Shown here: in pieces, positions 23,366 through 34,500 of the stretch | How the letters are laid out: each line of letters starts with the position of its first letter | How positions within the stretch are numbered: position 1 is the first letter of the stretch | DNA from: Paralichthys olivaceus | Taxonomy: Eukaryota; Chordata; Actinopteri; Pleuronectiformes; Paralichthyidae | Assembly (NCBI RefSeq): GCF_024713975.1 | Contig: NC_091107.1 | Coordinates: forward strand, 10,591,501-10,655,500 | Length of the DNA stretch: 64,000 nucleotides | Direction: 5' to 3' | The notes under the pieces: model-generated | Seen by the model: the letters and a program-made list of their open reading frames with translations, nothing else | The model's database searches: none | Told to the model about the DNA's origin: nothing | Made by a program: the position numbers and the translations under genes

Positions 23366-26300
23366 TTAGTCGATGTACTGTGAGAGCCAGCGGAAGCCCT
23401 CGCCGTACCCCTGCCTCTTCAACACACTGCACATGAACACCTCCAGTGGTCTTGTGTTCAGCTCTTTCATTGGAATGTTGCCCTGAGAAAAAAAGCAGGA
23501 AAACAAAACATTTCTTGAATTTGTGAAATGGCTGTTAACTGATTCTTTGGCTTGACGGAGGGTAAAGACCGAAGCTCGTGCGAGGAACAAATGTCACTGT
23601 AAACTGAACTTGATACTTATTTAAGCCTACAGTGTACAAAATGGACCAGGCAGGAGTCTGTTTGAAAACCATAGCTCAAGTGGAGGTTTATTACATACAC
23701 TCACTGTGTTAGTCTACGATGATTTACAACAAAACTAGAGGGTATCCACAAGTTGTTAAAAACATGTTTATACCTGCTAAAAAAGCAACTGACTCCTTTC
23801 CTATAAGTAGATAAGTTTAAGATTTCTAATATGAGGTACAATGTAGTGTGCTGACATAAAGCTGTTTGTGTCCACTTACCTTGCCTGTCGTCTGTCCAAA
23901 CAATCCAAAAAATTCCCTCAGGTTCTCCTCACTGATGGCTTCTGATCTGTCAATTTTGTTTCCCAAGACCAGAATAGGCACATTTCCGATGGTCTCATCT
24001 GTCATTAATGCCTGGGAGGGAAGACAAAGTATGATTAATGTTTGGATTATAAGAAAATGACACATGATGTTGCATGTGATATTGTGTTTGTTTGAATAAT
24101 ATTAAGTGTCTTCTAGACGTTTTGTAGATATAATTTACTTCTATCGTAACAATTTCTTACATTTAAAGAAGATGGTTTTACATTAAATATTTTGTTCACT
24201 ATACCGCTGTTTATTGATACAACTGATGAGAAAACAACACACAGAAGTTTTTATCTTTAAAAATCACCAAATTTAACACAATTCTTACAACAACTAACCC
24301 ACCACTATATCACATTTAATGGTGCTATTAACATCAGTGAAGAAATAGTTCACCAATAATGAGTACTGATGGCATTGTGCGATGGTCACCAAGCAGATTG
24401 TGGGTACTTACAACAAGTTCTGCTTTTGATTCAGCCAATCTCACGTGGTCCGCACAATCCACAAGGAAGACAATGCCATTAATGGCAGGGAGGTAGTTTT
24501 TCCACACTCTGCGGGCTGTGTGAACAAAAGCAAACATGAATTTTATAGTCTGGTCTGTCTACTTTAGTCGTGTATTATATTGACCTTATATTAGCAAGTG
24601 TGTTGATAGAATCTTTTGTATGCTGTTTTTTTTCTGTTCGTGTAACTTTTCAGTCCATCTCTATAATGTTATTCAACTGTCCAATCAGTGGTGAAGAAGT
24701 GGTATCAGATCATCACTAATACATGTTGTGATTATATAACGCTCCCCCCCGTTCACACACCTTGTGCGTGGCCTCCCAGGTCGAAGGTGGTGAAGGTCAT
24801 GCCAGCAATCGTCAGCTCTTCTGAGGCTGGAGGAGAGAAAGTGATCATCGACAAATCAGAAAAATTCAGCCTCTCTAAAAACTCACTGATAAACAACTGC
24901 TTAGTGTATTTACATGTGTAAATCATGAATTAATATAAGAAATTTCAACAGGACTTTTTAAACATGTTCATTCAAAAATTGATAAAAAGGTGTTATGAAT
25001 AATCAGGCTGTTTTTTTTTTTTGCATGGGTGGCTTTTAATACATAACTGAATGAAACTGTGTGTAATGTGCATGTTTCAGAGAGAATCTCCAACTCACTT
25101 GGATGTAAAGTTGGCACATGCTGTCCCAATCTGTCATCTTTGAGCATGTGCAGTAGCGTTGTTTTGCCACCATTGTCCAGGCCAAGAAATACTAACTTGC
25201 CGGATTTCTTGTACAGTCCTGGAAAAAAAAGGGAAGCATCTCAGAATTCAAGCCTGGATAATAGAAATATTTTAGATGGGCCGCATCATAATATTGTCTT
25301 GTAACATCAGTCTTTAGAAATTTCACACATCAAGAAACCCTAACCAGATTTGAACTAATGTAATCAGTCCAATTTTCATGGTTTGTCATGGTTTTAACAG
25401 CACAAAATGCAACTCAAGGTAAGACTTGTTCTCAGACATGTAGTAGTTTTACACATACAGTATAGTGTCCTTGGTAAACTATGAGAGTGAAAAAGTTATT
25501 GATTCTCTTTTGTATAGGAATACCATTTAGTTATACTTTAAAAACTCTATTCTTCACCATAGAATTCACTTTGATTCCAAATTTAAGCTTTATATACATT
25601 TTTGGGCACCAATTCTGATATTAATGAGTAATACCGATAACAATATGTAATTTTTTGTTGTTGTCAATAATTTCTAAGATGTTTTCAAACCCTTATGATA
25701 ACGAAATGTAATTGTAATTAAATAACTATATAAAAATACAAAAAAGATTTTGAACTTCATAAAGAAAATGTAATTGTTTGTTGCAAATAAATATCTTAAT
25801 AATATAGCCTTTATAGTTTAAAGGGAAACTTTTTAGCCCCACTGTCCATTCTGACAGATCGGCACAGGACAGGTACAGGGTCACACCTTTCTGAACTTTA
25901 ATGAAGAGATTAAAATGCATTGAGTTCAACTCTATGAGTCAGCCTGGAGATATCCAGTATATTTGTAAAATTTCTGACTGAGTGAGCTAGAATAGGTGTC
26001 ACCATTAGTCAACAGCTCTATGCAACCTGTCTGACAGGGAGAACAGGAACAACTGCGTCACAGAAGCAGCTCTCACAGAAACTAAAGAGGAGCTGGTGAG
26101 AAGAACATCTGGTGAAGAGTTTCTAATAGATTTAAAATAAACACTGTTTCTGGAAGATGTTTTCCTTTAAGTGCCATTACCTGACACACAGAACTGTAAA
26201 TCACATGTGTGGCTTCAACGGGAACCAAACCCATAAACCAGCTTGTGCTAGTGCTCGGACCAAGGAGGTGGATGCCCAATCAAGACACACAGAAAGGAAG

Positions 26301-27586
26301 AGTGTGATTGCTCCATTAATTTCTCAGCTCGTGGACCACATTAGAAGTTGGTCAGTGTGAAAGGTAGGGCTGCACAATATTGAGAAAAGATATTGCAATA
26401 TATTGCGATATGCAATAACGCGCTTGAATGTTGCCATGATGATATGACTTGCGATAAATAAACAAACGCGCTTAAGTATACAGTGTTTAAGTCTATATAT
26501 ATATATACCTGGCTATGGATGCAGGGACCACGGACAGTTCCACAGCCCGAAGGAGAAGACGCACAGCCCGGCCGTGGTGCCAAAAAAAAGTCCACGGCAG
26601 ACACCCAGGGAGCCATGCAGTCCACTTACAATGATCATTTATCGTCTTTTCATACATGTTTGGATCGTAAAAAGTTATGTTTCACAGTTTTTACCAGCTC
26701 TGTCACTGCTCCTCCCTATGTCTCTATCATTTACTCTGCGCACTTCCAACTGAATCAAATCAAACCGAGTGCGCTGCATTTCTCCGGCTCTGAAGAAAGA
26801 ATTAACTCATTTAAGAGAAGTATTGATCATTATGTGATGATCAGTGTTGATATTGTGGCGTCATTTCAAACAAATCAACGTGTAGCGAGAGAGAGAGAGA
26901 GAGAGAGAGAGACTAGATAATCAAGCAGTCTTTTGCAATATGGATCTCGCTCATGTTGATATTGCGATGATGGTATATTTTAGATATAATGTGCAGCCCC
27001 AGTGAAAGGGGCCTTGTCATTTCTTTGATTGTGTAATAACCTTATGTGTTTTGTCGCAAATTTGCAGAAAAGGTTTTATTGGGTAACATTTTGTAGTGTT
27101 GATCTGCTGTTAAGGTGTGGCATCTGCTGAAGCATCAAGGTGTTTGTGTTTCAGATTTGTGTCTGCAGGCACAAAGTAAACAAACACTTTTAGAGAAACT
27201 TTACCTTCCAATCAATTTCCCCCAAAACAGGAAAGGATGTCAAGGAACAAAGCCTACAATCGTGCATGACAGTCTTAGCCCTGCATTGTGCTGTAATCCT
27301 GATCACTGAGGTATAAGACAGCCCAGTAGCTTTCTCAATTTAAGGTCTTCATGTAATCACTGAAGACATTAATCAAATTACAACTTCATTTGTTGTGTTA
27401 TATCAGACTTTTAACATTTTAAGAAATGACTTAACCTACAAAAACAGTCAAAATTGTAAAAATTCGAGGCCTTCAATATTACATTCCTGTTTTCTTGTGA
27501 GATAGTATGTGTGTTCATCAGGACTCACCTAAAAACTGTAGTGCGCAACTGACTCCACTATAAATCCAATCCAATAGGGATGACAT
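23366..27586 (-). CDS. sar1b: SAR1 GTPase (COPII coat initiator)
   Basis: SAR1 is the small GTPase that, when GTP-loaded by SEC12 at ER exit sites, inserts its N-terminal helix into the membrane and recruits SEC23-SEC24. Coding exons in transcript order: 27586-27529, 25218-25099, 24826-24761, 24515-24412, 24011-23880, 23482-23366. They total 597 nt, giving 198 residues plus stop, the normal family length. Visible are the hydrophobic N-terminal STAR segment (DWIYSG, residues 6-11), P-loop GLDNGGKT (32-39), Thr56 in switch I, DLGGH (75-79) with catalytic His79, NKID (134-137), and a C-terminus ending [10 protein letters not shown]. Mammalian SAR1s have Ala at position 36; here it is Gly. The C-terminus looks like mammalian SAR1A, but synteny with sec24a, camlg and ddx46 argues for sar1b. 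The acceptor for the first coding exon leaves 18 nt of 5' UTR (to 27604). Confidence 0.95.
26365..27001. mobile_element. Non-autonomous hAT-type DNA transposon, 637 bp, in sar1b intron 2
   Basis: The ends are TAGGGCTGCAC and GTGCAGCCCCA, inverted complements with one mismatch. The element is flanked by a perfect 8-bp direct repeat GTGAAAGG (26357-26364 and 27002-27009), the target-site duplication length of hAT transposons. Subterminal sequence on both sides is rich in ATATTGCGAT-like blocks. It contains a (GA)n run (26886-26911). The reading frame at 26483-26920 has no transposase features, so mobility would need a transposase supplied in trans. Confidence 0.85.
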
Positions 27587-28857
27587 ATCCAGAGCTGTTG
27601 AATCCTGAAAAATGGGAAAAAACAGAGGTAAGAAAACAAAAACTGACACAGTACAAGCAGAAAAATACCGAAAAATATACGAAAATTATATCTACACCTT
27701 TACCCATTGCTCCTCTGAATATGTATCAGTGGCTTGCTATGTTTATTTATTTTTTTGTACGCAGGCTTTCTGTGACATTATTCTTCATCTTTGTTCTCAT
27801 GATCAGAGATATTACGTATGCTGCACAAAATAAATAAATAAAACGCAAGCATCACACAACAGGAGACAAATAATTAGATCATTAACTACCAATCAGCACC
27901 CCTCAAAAAAAGTGATGACACTTTCTATGAATACAAGTCCTACCATGACTTATCAGACAGCTATTGGCAAGTGGTGATAAGGACAATGACTGGCTCTCTA
28001 CAGCCAATGATTAGCTTGTTCCAGTAGGAGTCTTTGGACAGGAGGACAGAACATTCAGAGCACTGATCACATCTGACAGCTCCTCAACAGGCAACATGAG
28101 TGTTTGATTCAACGAGAGCCATCTGCAAGGGCCTTGGAAATGAAGCCAGGTCTTAAGCCTTTCAAGATAAGCAAATTAGATTGTTTTTCAATCAAAATAA
28201 AATGGATCAGATATAGGATTGCTGTAAGTGTGTGAAATCAGATCCCTGACTTGCTACATGTAACAGCTTATTCAGCGCTTTTCTTTTGTTCACTAGTCAA
28301 GTTTTGTGGAAATCTGAGAAAATGGGTCAGAAAAAGTTAACAAACTTCCTTTTGTAACCAAAGGAAACATGAAACCACAGTGTTCAATCCATCAAAGACA
28401 CAAACACATACAAATCTAATTTCTTCTATGACGGCTTAAGAGACAACAGAAAAAAGTAGGCATGTCCTGACCTCTATCCCTAGTTACGTAAAGTGCAAAC
28501 AACTCCAGGACTAAAGTATAAAGTATACAAAGGTCAAGACCACACAAATACAGCTGAACTACACGTCAGCTGCAGCTATGCTGCTGTCCTATTGGCAACA
28601 CTGTGGGCAGGCGTTACAGTCTGACGCTCCCACGTGTAGCGTGATGCAGCTGTGAATGTGAAGCAATTTTACAGTAACCGACAACAACCACCGTCAAACA
28701 CGGGCCAAAATGTACAACAAGCGGAACCAACCACGTGAAGAAAAAAGTGAAGTGTCATTGACAGCATCCTAGAGAATAAACTGATGTCACTATGAAACAT
28801 GTTTTAATCAATCAACAGTCCAAAACAAAAAATAACCAATATTAAGTTATTTAATAT

Positions 28858-28917
28858 AATCCATCCATCATTACTTATACCACTTTTCCTTTGAGGGTCA
28901 TGAGGGGAGCTGGAGCC
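28858..28917 (+). mobile_element. Dispersed fish repeat fragment in sar1b 5' intron
   Basis: CCATCCATCATTACTTATAC, then CTTTTCCTTTGAGGGTCATG and GGGAGCTGGAGCC, match the pattern of a very common fish repeat (CCATCCAT...TATACC...GAGGGTCA...GGGCTGGAGCC). Only a short piece survives. Confidence 0.55.
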
Positions 28918-29369
28918 AAAGTATTACTCTAATGTTATTTGTAAATGCTGATAATGTTATCAAATTATTTTCAGATGACTTTCACTTTAAATAACTAAAT
29001 GAATAATCAAAAAATCATTGTGTCTCTGGATTAAAATGACGGTGAAAAAAAGATGAGATATACATTTCAGGTTGTCGGGTTAAGATTAGAGATGAACTTG
29101 ACCAGAGAAGCCCTGAGTCAAACACACTGTCGCTATGTGTAAATATCAGAGATGGGCATTGTTTCACGTGTTCTTTCACTATAAAATCGTGTTGACATTG
29201 AAGTCATATTTATTGACTTCAGATGTTTAGCTCATGAATTATAATAAAGACATTTCCTTCCCTGAAGACAAAGTGTGCCTGTTGATTCTCAGGCCGTCGA
29301 TAATGACTCCAAAATACAGTGAAGATACCGAAAGCAGTGTGAGTCGCCTGTCACATCAGTCCGGTTAAC

Positions 29370-29890
29370 ACAGCCACTGTCAACGTAGCAGTGAAGTTAG
29401 CTAACTTTTACGCTAGCGGCTAACGTTTCATGGATCGTTGATCTCCGCCGGGTTCTCCGCTGGGAGAACAAGGACAAAAGGCCCAAATACCGGAATAATA
29501 GCAGCGAAATAAAAGTTAGATGTGTTGAATTAGGTGTATTTCGTGAATAGCCGGGGAGAGGCCGACTAACGGGACGGCTAGCAGGAAGCCACTAGCTACG
29601 TGTCACAATCTGAAGAGGCGACGTTGCATCGAGTGGTTTCTGACTACGTCGGCTAATTAGCAGTTAGCTGGAGAAATACTCCCCGTTTAAAACAACAGAG
29701 TCGTGTGGTGGCGTAAGAGACATCTGTCTTATACTGATAAAGACGGGTATTAATAAAACATAAACTCGTGGCTCAATAGCTAACATCTGTCCAGAGGCTC
29801 TTAGATAATACGCGAGTTAGCCAACTTGGTGTTAGCAATGCTAACGTAGCATCGTTAGCAGCCGGGGTGATTCGCTAGCCGAGACACCGA
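29370..29890. promoter_or_regulatory. GTTAGC/GCTAAC-rich stretch beside the sar1b promoter
   Basis: Repeated TTAGC, GCTAAC and CTAGC words, plus many CpGs, are packed into about 500 bases just inside the first sar1b intron. Similar word clusters lie near the sec24a and ddx46 starts. Teleost promoter-proximal DNA often shows this; any regulatory role is inferred. Confidence 0.35.
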
Positions 29891-29950
29891 CCGCTCACAT
29901 TAGACTTTTTTTTTTCAGGTTATCAGGAGAAAAATGTGTAAAACACTTAC

Positions 29951-30060
29951 CCGTTGTTCAGGTGCAGACTAGTTCAACGTGTGTGTTTGCTCGTCTACAC
30001 ATGTAAGTTAGTCTCCCGGTCAGAAAAAGAGGGCCTGAGGGCTGCCAGGTCTTCCTCTGC
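29951..30060 (-). other. sar1b: sar1b non-coding first exon (approximate 5' end)
   Basis: On the minus strand CCTGAACAACGG is followed by a strong donor GTAAGTG at 29950-29944. This fits a 5' UTR exon spliced to the acceptor just upstream of the sar1b start codon (27604). The transcription start is not defined by the sequence; about 30060 is a guess. Confidence 0.45.
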
Positions 30061-31240
30061 TTTTTCGTGTTTTGTTGCTGAGCCACGAAGCTGCAATGGC
30101 TGAGCAGCTACTCCCCAAACTCTGCCCTGCCGCTTCCTGTTGTTGTTTCACACTCACCCCTCCGACAGGGCAACTGCACTACACAGAGGATCTACGGTTC
30201 CTATTTTATTCTTATTTATTTGGAGTCACTTATTGTTTACACTTCACGCAGTCATCATCATCTATGTACCTTTTACAGAGTGATACATTGCTCGGCTTAG
30301 TTTTAAAGTAAATACATGTAACAAAGGGTGTTTCTTTCACTTAAGTGTGGGGGAAATAAAACATTAACTATAATATAATAAAGAAATAAACAGAATACGC
30401 ATACATACCCATACTTTCACACATAAATTGTTCTTTAGTGTGTAAAAACAATTTAGACAAAATAATGGCGTTTTAGGGAAATATAACTTTATCTTTACAT
30501 ATAACTTTTCTCCCAAATGTCCTCAAACTTGGTTTCCTGGAGCTTCATGGAGTAAGTTACATTAAATAAATGTCATAGGTGATATCCTACCAATCCTCTA
30601 CTGCTAGGCAATGTGGCTTTAACCTACAGTTTCCATTTAAAGACACATATTACTCATATTTGATCTTATTATGCGATGTATGTCTTGTTTGAAGAGATTA
30701 AACAAAACCTCAAAAAGGCAGTGCCCCTGCTTGTTTGTGAATAGCATTTACTTTGCTGCTGGAAAAGTCAAGAATCAAATAATTTAGCCAGGCTTTATAA
30801 GACTTCAAGGGTGGGTATTACTCTGGTGATCGTATAAATCCTGGATGGGCAATTCAGTCACAACACACCAAATTTATGTTACATGTATATTTTTTATTGA
30901 TGAGTTCATTCATTCATCAACCAAACAAAACAATTTAAATGTTCACACAAATTAGCAAATCTTGAATGAAAAGGAGTAGACAAGATCTGCCCCTCTTTCA
31001 CGAGACATTCATTAACAAATCAAATAATTCAATAAAATTGACCAAATATTTATGAAAAATAGTGGTTGAGCATGAAGTCTGGTAATGAAGCGGACATATA
31101 AATCACCTCCTCTGTGTCCGGTACGCTTGTAAAGTCGGGAGCACCGGAGGAAATGCCACGTGTACACACTGCGCATGCCCGACAGTTTCTACGCTGATCC
31201 TGCTGGGTGATCCCAACTTCCGGCGAAAGAGGAGAAGCGT
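30061..31240. promoter_or_regulatory. Bidirectional sar1b/sec24a intergenic promoter region
   Basis: About 1.2 kb separates the two divergent COPII genes. The middle is AT-rich. On the sec24a side there is a palindromic E-box in CCACGTG (31156-31162), an NRF1-like TGCGCATGC (31170-31178) and an ETS-type ACTTCCGG (31216-31223). No TATA box is evident at either end. CCACG is also the half-site used in ER-stress elements, but no properly spaced CCAAT was seen. Confidence 0.5.
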
Positions 31241-31526
31241 CTCACAGTTACTGACGAGGCCTCACCCGTAGCTCGTCCAACGGGGTTTCGATTTCAGGAG
31301 CCATGGCCCTGTGATCGCCAGCAAGTTAGCTCGTCAACTTTTTTGTTTTAAATAAAAGAAAGTAATAAACGTCGCTGTTAACGACGCTTTGACTGAACGC
31401 CACACCGACAGAGCCACAGGTTTGACCGTCACCCCCGCGACTGCCAGCTAGTTAGCTAGCTAAAGACGCAGCTAGCTATTTAGCCAACCCAGCACCTCTA
31501 AATTAGCTCCTGGTGTCCGTTTCAAG

Positions 31527-34500
31527 ATGTCAACTGCGGGGTTCAACTCTCAGAATGGGACGGGGTCGGGACAGGCATATGCGAACGGTGAGTGACTTTT
31601 ACAATTTAGTGAAGTTAAAACGAGGCGGCGAAGCTCTCGGCGTAACAAGCTAACACTATTAGCAGGTGTTGGATCCTGTCCCTGCGGCTATTTGCTAACA
31701 GCTTTGCTCAGTAACTTAAAGTAGCCGAGCAGGAGCTAGCTGTCAGTTGGACTCATACTGGGATAGCTTCGGTTAATCTCGACCCGTGTTACCTTAGTGA
31801 CTTAAGATGACTAAAATAGTTGCTGCCACCAAAGTAAGCTAAGTACTGCTAACTTGCTCCCTAACTATCTTCTCCTTATCAACTGGTTTTGGTTCACGGA
31901 GTTGGGACACTAACATGTTGACGAACTAAACGGTAAACATGCATCAGGTGGTAAAAGCTAACATATGGGTGATTATTATTGCCACATTGTTAGCATCTGT
32001 AATCTCGTGTCAAGCTAACCGGCTAGCCTGTCGTTTCCTGTCATATTTAAATTAACGAGCTTTGACTGTTGTCTCCTGAGGTATTTTATTGTGAGGTTTC
32101 ATTGCTCGTGATTAACTGTTATTATAAGAACTCTCTTTGTTGCGCAATTCGGATCTTTAGCAGGTTAAACAGCTGTTGTTCGTTTTACTGTACATGTGGC
32201 ACATTGGGGATGATCCAGATATGTTGCTGCAGTGCTGTCTCCACCATCCTCCAACACCAAAACATCCAAGTCTGGCATTACTACCACACGTCTAACGGGT
32301 TCCCATAAACACTCAGGGGAAATCAGTCTGTGGCATCCATGATCAGAGTGTAATCTTGTACAGAGTCTGTTATTTTGTACACTGCACATGAAGCACGAAG
32401 TTCTTCTAAAGTTGTAGATACATTTGAGTCTCATGTTCCAGCTACATCTCCCCGTTATCTTTTTCTTATCTCCCTTTGATTGAGATGTCATTAAATGAAG
32501 CTAACCCACCTCTGATCAATCACTGAACAAGGTATGTGTCGGAGAAGCCGAACTTATCATGAATACATGTAATTAAATGTCATTGATTTTTTGCCCTTTA
32601 TCTTGTTTTATTGAGGAAGCAAAATGGACATTAACAAATTATTATTTGAACAAACAGACAGACATCCAGCAGCTGTACAGATAAACTACACTTGGAAAGA
32701 ATAACTGACAGCTAGTTTGTTGTTGTCACAGACTGATGGTTAATTTGTTGGAAAGGAAGAGAGAAATGGAAATAGTGAAACAGAAGAAGAGAAGAAAATC
32801 ATGCAGCTATATTTGTAGGTGAATGAACACATCAAATTAAGCAGTCATGAGAAAGTCATCTGCATGTATGTGATTTATACAGCGCTGCATGTCGTATGTA
32901 ATTACCACAATTGCTGACCATAACTTAATACAGCCTTAGGTTTCATAGACTGAGTGTAGCTGTAGTTAAGCTACTTACTATAAGCTTGCTAATGCTCACA
33001 CTTACTCTCTTTTCATCTACTTACATTTTCTGCCCTACAATAGTATAGGCTTCCTCAGACATCTTATAAGTATGTACTTTCAATAATAATGATGTCAGTC
33101 TGCCCTTTTCAAAGTTCTAAGCTATTTTATTAGGTGTTTAATAATAGAAGAATACAAAACACTTCACTGGCAGCAGTTAAATGTTGACAATACTTTAAAA
33201 AATAATAATTTAAGTATCGCACCTTAAATCTATATGAGTTGGAGTTTAAGTTCTACCGACAGACATTTATCAAATACTCACTGTTTACTCTTTTTCCCCA
33301 TTTATTCAAACTTCCATGATGATTTATCTGGCACTGGGCGGATTTTTGATTGGCTGAGAGGTCTGATTCCTCCCTACGGGATCTGTAACTGACGAGGAGC
33401 TTTAGTTCTTAAAATTTCATCGCTAACAGGAAGGACAGAGATTTGCATCGGATTATGTGTCTTCATCCATCTTTGCTCACTGAGAAGAGTTGTTTTCTAA
33501 TCCCCTTTCACTCCACTGATTTAGCTTTGCTTCCATTTATGTAGAGTGGGATTCAAATGGAAAGTGGTGAATTGCGTATTCTTTGATTGGGTCCGAGCAA
33601 CAGTACATTGTGGTTGCTGTTAAAGCAATGAAACCTGTTGGCTTATTTAGGTAATGCATTTATTGACTTGGATTGTCATTTTGTTTCTTTTTTCCTATTG
33701 ATGATTTGATAAGAATTTTTTAAATCAGGTTGTTTTGCTATTGGCGAGATCTTGTTCCATAGGTCTTGGTATTTGCATGTGGCATTTGGGATATACCAAA
33801 CAGATATATTTAAATCTATGAAATTGAAATCTGCTATCCTTATTTGTTCTGCTGCTGTGTTTAGTATGATAAGGCCAGACTTTGTTCAGAGCCCCACACC
33901 TTCTGTAATTGAGGGCAGATCATGTTGAATTAAATCCAGGTAAAGAGATTAGACCCTGAGCTGTCAGTTTATTGGTCATTGAGTGGATCTAAGGGCTTTT
34001 CACCCAGTGTCGTCACTACGTTTCTCTGCCATCTGTTTTTCATATATCCTTTTGAACATATTTAAACCCAAGGATTTGCTTTAATTAAAAGCCACTTACT
34101 TGGTTTACGAACAAAAACCTTTTTCAGACAAGGAATCTGTAATACTGTTGATCTGTCTGAAAGGGTAATGGCTTGATTTTTAAGCATTTTACCTTATAGA
34201 AATGGCTCTGCTCAAGCATGAGAAGAGTGCAACCTAGAAAACTGCAACCCTTGTGCACTTTTTGGCATCTGGTACATAAGATGGAGCCCAACTGTTTTTT
34301 TTCCTTCAACACAGTGACAGCACTGCTAGTGAATGGTTTGAAAGAAAGAAAAATGGTCAACATGATGCTGACATCTAAAGTTGCCCAAATAGTTTTTTGA
34401 AATGCCCCTTATTTTCCTATATTTGTCTTCTGTTTGTCTTTAGGTCCATCACAGAATCCAGTTGCCTTACAGCAGCTGCCAGGGGTCAGCTATGGCATGA

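Noticed and set aside
26483..26920. 145-codon ORF inside the hAT-type element
   Set aside because: No transposase motif or zinc finger; it ends in translated GA repeat, and the element is too short for an autonomous hAT.
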